Shown: positions 33,888 to 46,377 of the stretch, one piece after another | How positions within the stretch are numbered: position 1 is the stretch's first letter | Layout: every line of letters starts with the position of its first letter | DNA from: Cladorhizidae sp. MBARI D1340-BT2 | Lineage: Eukaryota; Porifera; Demospongiae; Poecilosclerida; Cladorhizidae | Direction: 5' to 3' | NCBI GenBank assembly: GCA_028752905.1 | Contig: JAQNBH010000014.1 | Location: forward strand, 17,839,250-17,903,249 | DNA length: 64,000 bases | Notes under the pieces: generated by a model | Seen by the model: only the letters and a program-made list of their open reading frames with translations | What the model was told of the DNA's origin: nothing | Database searches by the model: none | Position numbers and translations under genes: made by a program

Positions 33888-36800
33888 GGCGAAGATGAAC
33901 CTGGACACTTGCGAGTCACGGAATGGCCGCCACCTAAAACGGTTACTTTACCTGATGAAGAACAGGCAACACCAGAACCGAAGAGATGCAGATTTCATAG
34001 GGAAAAGGATGATGGAGAAAAATGTAACTCTTTCCTTATATGTTCACCATCCTCTGTCAAGGCAAGCATCCTCCTGGCAAAATGGTGGAAACAGAGGACG
34101 CATTCAGTTAGCCTTGGAACAACGTCCAACAACCCCAGCACAAATTTATTCACTACAAAAATTACCCATTTTCTAGGTTACCGGAAGCCAAGGAGTTCAT
34201 TCAATCACGCATATCATATCTGTCCAGTTTGTCTCCCTCTTCCTCTGTCAATTTTTCATTGGCTACTTGGCACCACTTGCTGGGCAATGACCTCGAGAAA
34301 ACTATGGCAGCCATCAAGTTTGCACATCTAGCAAGGTCAAAACATCCCAAGGATAAGGAGGAGCAAGAGAATGATGACGAGGAGGAGAAACACTTGGAAT
34401 GGTTGATAGAACTCTTGGATAAACAGAGGTCAGTGGAGGAGGCGAAGAAAAGAGGCAGAAAGGAACTGGAGAAGTGGCCGCTAGTAGAATTGGAAATGCC
34501 TCAGTATACTCAAGTCAGTAAACTACTGCTGTTAGTATTTAGCTTGAGAAGAGTGACTGTTATGCCCATCATGTGCAAACTTGAAGTGGTGTTCTGCCCC
34601 TGGTTAGTTAGGCATATAGCTGTTATGCATAAAAAAGTTTCAAATGTAGTGTTCCACAAATTTGTGAGACTTGGGTCCCAGAATTTGGGTACATGTTACT
34701 TTAGTATGGTTATTCATGCACCTGCAATTTTAATGTCAAAGGGAACAACAGAAATAGAGCTTTTATATATATATATATATATTTAACAGGTGTATATATA
34801 ATTCAAGTAGGGACACACCTTTTTCCCCTTTAAGTATGTAGCTCCTGTCTAGATGAAACTTCCCCATAAGCTGAGATGCTTTACACACTCTAATAATTGC
34901 AACGATGCCCCAACTAAGAAATGCTTCTTTCTTAATTTTCCACATTAACGTGTGTGCTACTGTACATGACAATATGAATTAATGTTGCTATGCTAAAAGT
35001 TATGCAAGTTGACTGAGATGTACAATATGCAAAGTGGTCTTTAGGTTGAAAGGCGATCATGTTCGGATCTCGGTTGCAACGAATTTCGTGATAGATATGT
35101 GCTGACCCACACTCCAGTGGTCACATCACTGATCTAGTGCAGCTGATGACTGCCAAAGCATGGAAACTTCGCTATGTGAAGAGAATAAGTCAGCCTACAG
35201 TAACATCCATGAACACTCGTGACCAATGAATGTGCATGGGCTTCACTTCCTTACTCAGGTGGGAGAGGGATTACTTTATTATTATTATTATTTTGTGTAG
35301 TCCAGTAGAATATGGTTTGGGTGGTTTACCAGTCCTTTTGACTATAGCTGTATATATGAGGACAGGTTCATGCAGTTTGTATCCAAAAAATAAATAAATA
35401 GTCCTCATTTTACCTAGACATATATATGGCTTGTTTGCCACCCCCCCTCCCTTCCTGGTATTGGTTATGAGGGCAGGATCATTTATATCCTAAATAATTA
35501 TGTTATATAGGTAGCCTTTATTTTTCCTACTACAATGACTACAATGAATAAATGACTTCTCAATGATCAACTAAGTAGCTGTGGCTCAGTATAGAATCAG
35601 GAGAGTCATTTGCAAACAGTTGGCTGAAGGAACAAACTCTTCAGGTAATTAACTACATCACATGATTGCTCTTTCATAGTTGGCGAGATACAATACTTCG
35701 GAAGCGTTTCAGCTCTGGCTTATATGAAATGAAAGCTATAGAGAGCATCCATTGAAAGTTATTTTTGAAGTTATCATTGAGAAAGTCATTACATTCCACT
35801 ACATCAGCTGAGAGTTTATTTTATCATCCTTGACCAAACATCTGTCCTGCTACGCTTCATACAGTGCACGTTGAGATGTAGTGCGTAATGCTGTTTCGTG
35901 TTGCGTGAACTCACAAGGTTATAGGAGAAAGAGTTGCTACGTTAAAGAAGGTTGTTCATGGGAGCATCGAGTGGGCGCAGCTTGAGGATGCTGGAGAATG
36001 TAAAGTCGGCACATTCATAGATTCTCTCGAGGTGGAAGCTGAGGGTAAGTTGAAGGTGTGTGCATGGGGGTGTATGGAGGGAGGGAGATTTGGATGCCTT
36101 GTATCCCTAGAATATTCCTATCCCTAGAATTCTTATCCCTAAATGATAGCCCTAGTTATAGAATACCTTTTAGCCTTGGCTAGACCTAGAGTTACACAGC
36201 TCTAGCTATAGAATACCTTCTAGCCCTGGTCCTAGGCCTATAGAATGACACTAGCCCTAGTAATAGAATATCTCCTTGCCCTGGTCCTAGAATGACACTA
36301 GCCCTAGCTATAGAATATCCCCTAGCCCTGGTCCTAGACCTAGAATGACATTAGCCCTAGCTATAGAATATTCCCTAGCCCTAGTCCTAGACCTTGAATG
36401 ACACTAGCCCTAGCTAGAGAGTACCCCTTAGCCTAGACCTAGAATAACACTAGCCTTACGTAGCTATAGAATACCCCCTAGCCTAGTCCTACACCAGTCC
36501 TAGCCTTGCACTGACTCCAGGATCCATGGTGTATAGCCAGTTGCCCTCACTTAGGGACATCTCAGGATGGTCCCACAAGTATCCCAGGAATCCCGGGATG
36601 TCCTTCCTTGCAAAGGTTGTGACAGGGTTGTTCATGTACGGTCATTTGGTTAATTCCCAAATTCAAGTGTCTCCCACAGGCAGTGGGTTAATTAGATACA
36701 CACTTGAGTTGATGACGCATATTCCAATGATACAAGACGAAGATAACTTTTCTAGGAGATAAACGAGAGATTTATGGAATATATATTGGTGTTAGAGGAA

Positions 36801-39339
36801 TCACCACTCTAGAATCTCATGTTTAAGAGGGAGGGCCACTACTACAAAATCTGGAATACTTCATGTTTAAAATAATCTGTATGAAATATCTAGTGTCATT
36901 ATTCCACCCCCCCCCCCCCCCCCCCCACATTGAGAGAGGTCAAAGTTTGCTGTTGTTCACTCTGACCAGTTGCTTCACTATGTCTCTCTGACTGCAGCCA
37001 TTTCTCTTGGCCCCCCTATTTCTCTCTGACTGCAGCCATTTCTCTTGCCCCCTTATGTCTCTCTGACTGCAGCCATTTCTCTTGGCCCCCCTATGTCTCT
37101 CTGACTACAGCCATTTCTCTTGGCCCCCTCATGTCTCTCTGACTGCAGGATTTACTGAAGACTGAAGAGAAGTTGGGCTCCATGAATTATTTTCAATTTT
37201 ACCCTCAACATTCTTAGACCAACGCTACTTGTGCGACTGGAGTCTGCCTCTCAACTGTCCCGAGTTGATGCAAGAGCTGACAATACCAGACTACGTAGTC
37301 GACAACTTCCTGCAGAGGATCCCTGCTGGCTCGCTGTACCAGGACAGCTGGCCGAGCCTCTTTATTGCAGCAGCCGGACTCACCAGCGAGCTCCATGTCG
37401 ATGCCTTCGGCTCAAACTTCTGGATGGCTCTCTTTGAAGGGAGGAAATTTGAAGGGAGGAAAAGGTGTCCTTCTTTAATTAAGAGATTGTGCATGCATCT
37501 TCACTCGGTGCTCGTGATGGGCAGGGTCTGGGTGGAATGATGCAATTGTATGGAATAGTTGTACCAGGCGAGGAACACAAGATCACGTACAGAATGGAAC
37601 TTGAAAATCAGCATCTAATTCCATCCTGAATACAAGGTATATAATAAGTGGCATTAGGTGCTAGCTGGATGCCTATTGGGTGAGGGGTCATCAATGGGCA
37701 GTTTCTTAAACTGTACGGTCTGTTTTTATCAGACATTCATTTTCTGGCACGACCGACTGATTTTTCTCAATACTTTATCCATTGGATCCTATCTGGTAAT
37801 GCACAGCGGGAAAGTTTCACCGGGTGCAACAGGTCAATTTTTTCCAAAAACTAGTGGCATCATGAAAACTACACTCGAGTAAATTTGTTCTCATTGTGAA
37901 AATCCCATTGCATCGATGTGCGGACGGAAGCAGGCTAGCTCGTCTAATGTTCTGCTCATGTCCTTGTGTTATTCCGGGGCAAGTCTCTATTCAACGCAGT
38001 AGGCCTCCCTCCAGGCAAAGTTAGTAAGCAGTGCCTACCAAGGAGGCTAGAGAAGGGTGAATGAAGCAGGTGAGTCTCTCCAGAGCAAGGTTCCTGTTCA
38101 TCACGAGACAAGAGAAGAGGCTGTTACATATGCCAGGTGTTGGAGAATAAACATGCTACCACTCACCATTCTCAACTCAAACACACAGCTATGTTATTGG
38201 TTGTCAGTTTTTTTAAATATGTGTTGTTGTTGTTTGGGGGAGGGAGGGGAGGGAGGTGGTTACACACAACCATGCTAATCATTGGTCAGGGGCAGGACCT
38301 GTTAGTATTACCTAGTGTCAGCAGATCATTGTTTGGAGGGCTAATGCCAAGAGGAAAACACACACAAGATTCATGAGTGTGGCCACAACTTTGTCATGAA
38401 AATAAAAATAACTCAACGAACTCTCAATACATACACTGACTTTCTCGATAATATTTTTATTACTCACTAGATGTTTCGGCTAGATGCTCTAGCCTTCATC
38501 AGGAATAAGCTTGTGCCTACACTTCCATGGAAATGATGACTCCTCCCCTCCAAAACTCGCCCACTAGATAGCGCACATCCAGGTGTCATTATCTCTATGG
38601 ACACGCTTAGAAACACAGTGGATTGAGGCTAGGTTTGAAGTACGGTGAATATCCGTAGAGACATATGGGTATATAGTGTCTTTTATTAAAAGGATCAATT
38701 TATGTAATATTTTGCAAACCAACGGTGACCCCTCCTCCAGACACAAAGTCCTCTCAAGTCTTGCACCACCAACACCAGCAAACACACAGTCTGTTTGAAT
38801 CTTTAGGGATGCTCATTAGAGCTGGCTTAATTCAAAGACACACTGGATTGGGTGCCTCCTCCCCGGGATCCGGTTTCCGGTGTGCCCCCTTTGAAAACAA
38901 CGTAAGAGTGTTAATAAAATCCCCCCCCCCCCATAATTTCACAAACCTGACTTTCTGACTTGCATCCCCCCCCCCCCGCACATAAAATCTGAGCATGCTT
39001 CACAGTCACTATTGAAGTGCAGTCAACCTCGAGTCCTTCAGTCAATGTGTTTTTTGTAGGTGGGTTGTGTTTCCTCCGGAAGACCTCTCCTCCATCTCCC
39101 CTGTCTACCATCACTCTACAGATGCCGTGTTCCAAGTGGACCTCTCCAAATAGCCTGAGGTGTCTGCATGCACCGACTCCTCTCCCTCATGCACCCACGT
39201 GAGTGTATCCTAGATGCCGGAGAGTTTGTATTTGTGCTCAGGCTCCCCCCATCGTGTGGAGAATTTGGAGAGGTCTCTGGCTATTTCTGCGAACTTTGTG
39301 GACTCCTCTAACTACTACAAGGTGGTGAAGAAGAACTGA
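33888..39339 (+). CDS. JmjC-domain oxygenase-like gene, last exon frameshifted
   Basis: Recognised exons are 33888-34084, 34177-34513, 35590-35644, 35925-36044, 37218-37464 and 39060-39339. Phases agree through the first five junctions. The N-terminal exons give an acidic/basic helical region (LVELEMPQYTQ, KKVVHGSIEWAQLEDAGECK). The JmjC core reads YLCDWSLPLNCPELMQEL, then SELHVDAFGSNFWMALFEGR with the iron-binding His-x-Asp. Next comes RWVVFPPEDL, and finally HPRECILDAGEFVFV and SPHRVENLERSLAISANFVD with the distal His. JmjC proteins are Fe(II)/2-oxoglutarate hydroxylases or demethylases; the substrate is unknown. The last exon needs two frame changes (near 39145 and 39226), so it is a pseudogene or contains sequencing errors. 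The start codon exon was not found. Confidence 0.72.
36105..36510. repeat. minisatellite rich in CCTAG
   Basis: Irregular tandem units such as CACTAGCCCTAGCTATAGAA and CCCTAGCCCTGGTCCTAGAC, inside the JmjC gene's intron. Confidence 0.85.
36905..36927. repeat. poly-C tract
   Basis: An almost pure run of more than twenty C residues. Similar shorter runs occur near 3757, 18696, 22472, 38920 and 38965, with a poly-G run near 45762. Confidence 0.95.
36975..37152. repeat. 37-38-bp minisatellite carrying splice-acceptor-like motifs
   Basis: About five units of TATGTCTCTCTGACTGCAGC plus CATTTCTCTTGGCCCCC. Each holds a pyrimidine tract plus TGCAG, in the intron just before the JmjC core exon (acceptor at 37217). 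Confidence 0.88.
38464..38510 (-). repeat. hammerhead-like foldback motif, copy D
   Basis: The minus strand reads ATTCCTGATGAAGGCTAGAG then CATCTAGCCGAAACATC. CTGATGA, the stem GGCTAGA/TCTAGCC and GAAAC are present, but the GTC after GAAAC is changed to ATC. It lies in the intron of the JmjC gene. Confidence 0.5.
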
Positions 39340-39990
39340 GAACTAATGGCCTGCTCGACCCACGAGCTGGAGAACTGTTGAGGTCATTGGAAGATATGGA
39401 GCTCAGAACTTCATAAGTTTATATTACTATGCTATTATTAATGTTATTAATGAATAATTTAATTAAAATTGGGGGGGAAGGGAGAGAGAAAATTCCATTT
39501 GATGTATACATACATGCACACATACGTAACATGCTCATCTCTAGTTATCCCATGTGTACCTCTCAGATAATTTGTAGAGGACATTGTCACTTCCTGAATG
39601 TAGGACTAGCAACTGCAAATTAGCCAATAATTAATCGTCAATGTACTTTATGTGCATTAGACATTATTATCACCTGCCTGACAAATAACAGCTGTGGTGT
39701 GTCCATTAGCGATGCACTGTTTCACATGCCCTTACACACACAGTTTCAATAGCAGTCCCACACAAGCAGTCAAGGGTCTAGAAGCAGCAACTTCCACAGT
39801 ATCACCTCGAGTGTCTGATGGATCTTATTAAAACAAGTTATAAGCGATTACTGTGTCTTGACCACCGAGGCTTCCAATAGGCGACTATCACATAAGAAGA
39901 TGCTGATTGGCTCTCTTTTGTTCCACCTGCAATGCATGAAGGAAAGGAGGGATATTGCATAATATAATTAATCACCCACCTACCTATTAA
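39340..39990. other. no recognised gene
   Basis: 3' flank of the JmjC gene. Nothing else seen. Confidence 0.4.
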
Positions 39991-39994
39991 TTGC

Positions 39995-42900
39995 CCAGCA
40001 TCAAGGAGCAGCACATGGAAGAACCTTCACTCTTAACCATCCAGAATCAAAGAGTAGCACATAGAAACTTCAGTCTTAACCACCCAGCATCAAGGAACAG
40101 CACATGGAAGAACCTTCACTCATAATCACCCAGTATCAAGGAGTAGCACATGGAAGAACCTTTACTCTTAACCATCCAGCATCAAGGAACAGCACATGGA
40201 AGAACCTTCACTCTTAACAGCCAAGCATCAAGGAGCAGCACATAGAAGAACCTACTCTTAACCGCCCAGCATTAAGGATTAGCACATTGAAAAACTTTCA
40301 CACTTAACCGTCCCGAATCAGGGAGCCGACATGGAAGAACCCTTACTCTTAACCGCCCAGCATCATGGAGTAGCACATGGAAGAAACTTCACTCTTAACC
40401 ACCCAGTATCAAGGATCAGCACATGGAAGAACCTTCAATCTTAACCATCCAGGTAGCACATGGAACCTTCACTCTTAACCACCGAGCATCAAGGAGCAGC
40501 ACATGTAAGAATCTTCTGTCTTAACCGCCCAGAATCAAGGAACAGCACATGGAAGAACCTTCACTCTTAACCCCCCAGCATCATGGAGCAGCACATTTAT
40601 TCTTAACCACCCAGCATCAAGGAACAGCAAATGGAAGAACCTACGTACTTAACCGCCCAAATTCAAGGAGCAGCACATGGAAGAACCTTCACTCTTAACT
40701 GCCCAGCATCAAGGAGCAGCACATGGAAGAACCTTCACTCTTAACCACCCAGCATCAAGGAGTAGCACATGGAAGAACCTTCACTCTTAACCGCCCAGCA
40801 TCAAGGAGCAGCACATGGAAGAACCTTAATTCTTAACCGCTCAGCATCAAGGAGGAGCACATGGAAGAACCTTCACTCTTAACCAACCAGCACCAAGGAG
40901 TAGCACATGGAAGAACCTTTACTTTTAACCACATAGCATCTAGGATTAGCACATGGAAAAACCTTCACACTAAACTGCCCAGAAGCAAGGTCACCACATG
41001 GAAGAAACTTTACTCTTAACCGCCCAGCATCAAGGAGCAGCACATGGAAGAACCTTCGCACTTAACCGCGCAGCATCAATGAGCAGCACATGGAAGAACA
41101 TTCACACTTAACCTCCCAGTATCAAGGAGGAGTACATGGATGAACTTTCACTCTTTACCGCCCCGCATCAAGGAGAAGCACATGGAAGAACCTTCACTTT
41201 TAACTTCCCAGCATCAAGGAGCAGCACATGGAAGAACCTTTACTTTTAACCACCCAGGAACAACACATGGAAGAACCTTCACTCTTAACCACCCAGCATC
41301 AAGGAGTAGCACATGGAAGAACATTCACTCTTAACCGCCATGCATCAAAGAGCAGCACATGGAAGAACCTTTACTTTTAACAACCTAGCATCAAGGATTA
41401 TCACATATAAAAACTTTCATATTAAACTGCCTAGAATCAAGTAGCACCACTTGGAAGAACCTTTACTCTTAACCGCCCAGCATCAAGGAGCAGTACATGG
41501 AAGAAGCTTCACTCTTAACCACCGAGCATCAAGGAGCAGCACATCTAACAACCTTCACACTTAACCGCTCAGCATCAAGGAGCAGCACAAGAACCTTTAC
41601 TCTTAACCACCCAGTATCAAAGAGCAGCACATGGAAGAACCTCTATTCTTAACCACCCAGCATAAAGGAGAAGAACCGTCGTAATTAACCGCCCAGCATC
41701 AAGGAGCAGCACATGGAAGAACCACCACCCAGCATCAAGGAGTAGCACATGGAAGAACATTCATACTTAAGCTCCCAGCATCAAGGAGCAACACATGGAA
41801 GAACCTTCACTCTTAACCACAAAACATCATGGAGCACATGGAAGAACCTTTATTCTTAACTGCCCAGCATCAAGGTGCTACACATGGAAGAACCTTCGCA
41901 TTTAACCGCCCAGATTCAAGGAGAAGCACATGGAAGAACCTTCACTCTTAACCTCCCAGTGTTAATGAGCGGCACATGGAAGAACCTTCATATTTAACTG
42001 CCCAGCATTAAGGAGTAGCACATGGAAGAACCTTCACTCTTAATCGCCCAGTATCAAGGAGCAATACATGGAAGAACTTTCACTCTTAACCGCCAAGCAT
42101 CAAGGAGCAGAACATGGAAGAACCTTCACTCTTAACCGCCCAGCATCAAGGAGAAGCACATGGAAGAACCTTCACTCTTAACCACCCAGCATCAAGGAGC
42201 AGCACATGGAAGAAACTTCACTCTTAACTGCCCAGCATCAAGGAGCAGCACATGGACATTCACACTTAAACTCCCAGCATCGAGGAGTAGCACATGGAAG
42301 AACCTTCACTCTTAACTACCTAGCATCAAAGGGCAGCACATGGAAGAATCTTTATTCTTAATGCTGGGAGGTTAAGAGTGAAGGTTATTCCATCTGCTAT
42401 TCCATCTTCTGCTCCTTGATGCTGGGCAGTTAAGAATAAAGTTTCTTCCATGTGCTGCTCTTTGATTCTGGGTAGTTAAGAGTAAAGAGAGTTAAAAGTG
42501 AAGTTTCTTCCATGTGCTGCTGGGCAGTTAAACGAGTAGGTTCTTCAATGTGTTTCTCCTTTATTCTGGGAGGTTAAGAGTGAAGGTTATTCCATCTGCT
42601 GCTCCTTGATGCTGGGCAGGTAAGAATAAAGGTTCTTCCATGTACTGCTCCTTGATTCTGGGTGGTTAAGAGTGACGGTTTTTCCATGTGCTACCCCTTG
42701 ATACTGGGTAGTTAAGAGTAAAGAAAGTTAAAACTGAAGGTTCTTCCATGTGCTGCTCTTTGATGCTGGGCGGTTAAGAGTGAAGGTTCTTCCATGTGCT
42801 CCTCCTTCTTGCTGGGCAGTTAAGAGTGAAGGTGCTTCCATGTGCTGCTCCTTGATGCTGGGCGGTTAAAAGTGAAGGTTCTTTCATATTACTGCTCCTT

Positions 42901-43765
42901 GATGCTTGGCAGTTAAGAGTGAAATGTACTGCTTTTTGATGCTGGGCAGTTAAAAGTGAAAGTTTTTTCATATGCTATTCCTTGATGCTGGTTAGTTAAG
43001 AGTAAAGAAATTTTAAAGTGAAGGTTATTCCATGTGCTGCTCCTTGATGCTGGGTAGTTAAGAGTTAAGGTTCTTCCATGTGCTGCTCCTGAGTAACCTT
43101 CACTATTAAGCGCCCAGCATAAAGGAGCAGCACATCGAAGAACCTTCTCGTATAACTGCCGGCATCAAGGAGCATCAAGGAGAAAAACATGGAAGAACCT
43201 TCACTCTTAACCGCCCAGTATCAAGGAGCAGCACATGGAAGAACCTTCACTCTTAACCGCCCAGTATCAAGCAGCAGCACATGGAAGAACCTTCACTCTT
43301 AACCACCCAGCATCAAGGAGGAGCACATGGAATAACCTTCACTCTTAACCGCCCAGCATCAAGGAGTAGGACATGGAAGAACCTTGACTCTTAACCACCC
43401 AGCATCAAGGAGCAGTACAATGGAAGGATCTTCACTCTTAACCGCCCAGCATCAAGGTGTAGGACATGGAAGAAACCTAACACTTAACCGCCCAGCATCA
43501 AGGAGCAGCACATGGAAGAACCTTCACTCTTAACCGGCCAGTACCAAGGTGCAGCAAATGGAAGAACCTTCACTCTTAACCACCCAACATCAAGGAGCAA
43601 TACACGGAGGAACCTTCACTCTTAACTGCCCAGGATCAAGGAGCAGCACATGGAAGAATCTTCACGTTTAACTGGCAGCACATGGAAGAACCTTCACTCT
43701 TAACCGCCCAGCATCAAGGAGAAGCACATGGAAGAAACTTTACTCTTAACCTTTCAGCAGCAAGG
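39995..43765. repeat. 46-bp satellite array, about 3.8 kb
   Basis: Head-to-tail units built from CACATGGAAGAACCTTCACT, CTTAACCGCCCAGCAT and CAAGGAGCAG. Copies diverge by substitutions and small deletions, giving roughly eighty units. A block near 42361-43090 is in the opposite orientation. Unit variation and loose spacing distinguish it from a CRISPR array. Confidence 0.93.
42361..43090 (-). repeat. inverted block inside the satellite
   Basis: Here the units read as the reverse complement (CTTCCATGTGCTGCTCCTTG, ATGCTGGGCGGTTAAGAGTG). Orientation flips at about 42360 and flips back at about 43090. Confidence 0.9.
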
Positions 43766-43769
43766 AGAT

Positions 43770-45300
43770 ATATTACATCCCTGTCTGCATGGTTGAGTGT
43801 TGCTATGGCGCCCAGCCCATCCTCCACCTTGGAGACGAGATTATCAGAAGCTGAAGCTCCTTTGGGTCCCTTGGGATTTGCCCTAACGTTGCACCCTGTG
43901 TTGGAGAGGATCAAGAGGGAGGTACCCACTCTCCAGATCAATGCGTGGTACCTGGATGATGGAACTTTGTGTGGTTCCCCCTCTGATCTTGCCAAGGCCC
44001 TGAAGATCGTTGAAGAGCAGGGTTCCTCCAGAGGTCTCTACTTAAATCGTGCAAAATCTCTCCTCTACATTCCTGACTCCTCGGGCAACCCACTTCCATC
44101 TGATATACCCATTACAAGAGAAGGTTTAGTCCTCCTGGGCAGCCCAATCGGGCCCCCCTAATTCCGCGAAGCCACGATGAGGAAGCGGGTGGAGAAAGTA
44201 AAGGAGATACTGTCCAAATTACCGGACTTGGAAGACACTCAGATGGAATCAGCTTTACTACGGTCCTGTCTTGCTCTCCCTAAGATCTCCTTCTCGCTTC
44301 GTACCTGCCCTCCTCAGCATATAGTGGATGCCTGTGCTCTCTTTGATGACAACATGCGGGAAGCTGTATCAGATCTGGTTGGGGGGCCGCTTTCAGATTG
44401 GGCGCGGTTAAAGGCTTCCCTACCCAGATCTCGTGGCGGTCTTAACATTAGAAGGCTTCCCAGCATGCTCCAGCGGCCTATATAGGTTCCCTGGAGCAGT
44501 CGAGAGGTCTGGTGGCTAGGATCCTTGGCCACGAACCAGTCAACTTTCACCAAACTATCTCTGTTATGGCTCTTGCGGATGCAGCTGGGAGGCCAGACTG
44601 GATATCATTAGAAGAACTAGACATCCCCAACAGACAGAAGCCTCTGTCACACACCATAGACGACTGCTGCTTCCGGTTGCTACTCGAGTCTGCCCCTGAT
44701 CAGAGGTCGACAGCCCTTGCTCTCTCATCTTCTCTCTCCCATGTGGGCGATTGGCTCGACGCCATCCCCTCCAGCTTTCTGGGCTTCTACATTCAGGACA
44801 GGGATTTCCGTCTCTGTCTGGTGTCCTGGCTAGGGCTGCGAATGACGAATGAGGACACTCCCTGTCCTGTTTGCCACAGAATGGCTGATGCATTTGGGGA
44901 TCATCAAGTTGGTTAAGGGGGGAATGGAGACAGGATTAATAGACATGACTCCATTCGTGACGCACTTTTTTCGGCAGCACAGTCTGCTGCACTAGCGCCA
45001 CGGAGGGAGGCTCCATCCATGATACCGGGCTCCAGCAGTTGCCCAGTTGACGTCTACCTCCCTAATTGGACACGTGGCCAGCCGGCTACACTGGATGTGA
45101 CTGTTATCTCAACTATGCAACAGCAGACCATCTCTGGAACAACGAAAACCCTTGGATATTCACTCAGGGTAGGTAAAGACAGAAAAATGAGAGCACATTC
45201 AGAGGAGTGCACTCTGCAGGCATCCATTTCACTCCCCTGGTGGTGGAAGCTCTGGGAGGCTGGGCTATTGTCACCATCAAAAGGATAGGTCGCCTGCAGG
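43770..45300 (+). pseudogene. 5'-truncated retroelement: RT plus zinc/nuclease-like C-terminus
   Basis: The RT core is at 43850-44160: LGFALTLHPVLERIKREV and the active-site box WYLDDGTLCGSPSDL, then NRAKSLLYIP and LVLLGSPIGPP, where a stop follows. The thumb/connection continues in frame at 44177-44485 (SLRTCPPQHIVDACALFDD). After a frameshift comes 44512-44916, ending CPVCHRMADAFGDHQVG with a stop where the last Cys is expected. Then, in a new frame, ALFSAAQSAALAPRREAP, PVDVYLPNWTRG and LDVTVIS follow. A CCHC-like zinc motif followed by a D...DxTV block suggests a restriction-like endonuclease, as in R2-type non-LTR elements (inference). The 5' end is cut off exactly at the satellite. Confidence 0.7.
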
Positions 45301-45733
45301 GACAGCGCCTTGGCATTGACCCCGTTGATAAGCACCCGCCACTTATTCCAACGCTTGGCCATCGCCCTCTGGAGAGGGAATGCTTCACTGTGGGTCCAGA
45401 AGCAACCCATTCGCCTGGCGGAGGTAGATGGTGTAGTCTAATTAACTGAACTGTTTTCTATCGACCCATCCCTGCAGAGGTGGATCGAGATGTTTAATCT
45501 TTGATGTATTTGAATGAAATTATAAATCCTTTTGTCATCGTAAAAATAAAATTAAAAAATTCAGAAATTTAAAAAAACTCGTCACGTTACGTAGGCGAAC
45601 GTTAACACTCCTCGGGTCCTTGGGTTTCCACAAGCTATATAAAACAAATAGCGCTACCAATTTCAACTGTAGCACTGGATCCCCACTAAGCACCAAATTC
45701 ATGGTGCTGATTTTGAAGTACCTCCGCTTCAGC
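45301..45733. other. flank of retroelement, no gene
   Basis: Nothing recognised; likely the 3' tail or flank of the retroelement. Confidence 0.4.
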
Positions 45734-46312
45734 CAGGGGTGGATCCAGGAATGTTGAATTGGGGGGGGGGGGGGGGGGGGGCCCATTAATATTGGAGATT
45801 TAGAGGATCTTGCATCAGGGAGGGTGTGGGAGGCATACCCACGTAAATGTAAAAGTGAGCATATTAATATAACTAGCAATATCAGGCCTGCTATGTGGGC
45901 ACTGATACTAACCTGTACATTTCTGTGCAAGAGTTGATATACTATCTATAATTATAGCCAATAGAATCTGCTCCTGGGGGTGCTTCCATGGCATGACCCA
46001 CATTTTTAAAAACCTCTTGACCTTGGGCATGTCTTGGGCCTGGTTTTCTGGAGATGGCTACTCCTGGGCATCATCAGGTCCTATTAGAGACACCAGCTAA
46101 TCTTTTCAGGTGTTAATTTCCAAGTAATATATGTGTTGATTGCAGGAAACTGCAATCAACACCATAAACATTAACTTGGTTCAAGGTGGGCCACTTTAAC
46201 ATCAGACGCTGCCCAGGTATAGCCACACCCAAAATATGCCCAAGGTCAAAAGATTTTCAAAAATGTTGGTTGTTCCATTTTACCACCTCCAGGAGAGGAG
46301 TCTATAAAGGAC

Positions 46313-46370
46313 AAACACACACACACACACACGCACACAGACACACACACACACACAGACAGACATTCAG
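46313..46370. repeat. CA microsatellite
   Basis: (CA)n with GA interruptions, next to the MITE. Confidence 0.9.
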
Positions 46371-46377
46371 ATTGATA

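Noticed and set aside
35041..35090. tRNA-like or SINE-like box (GTTCGGATCTC)
   Set aside because: Only a loose B-box resemblance. No A box at the right distance, no cloverleaf and no terminal repeat were found.
39995..43765. Regular 46-bp repeats resembling a CRISPR array
   Set aside because: Units are contiguous, diverged along their whole length and partly inverted, with no constant repeat/unique spacer alternation. The context is eukaryotic.
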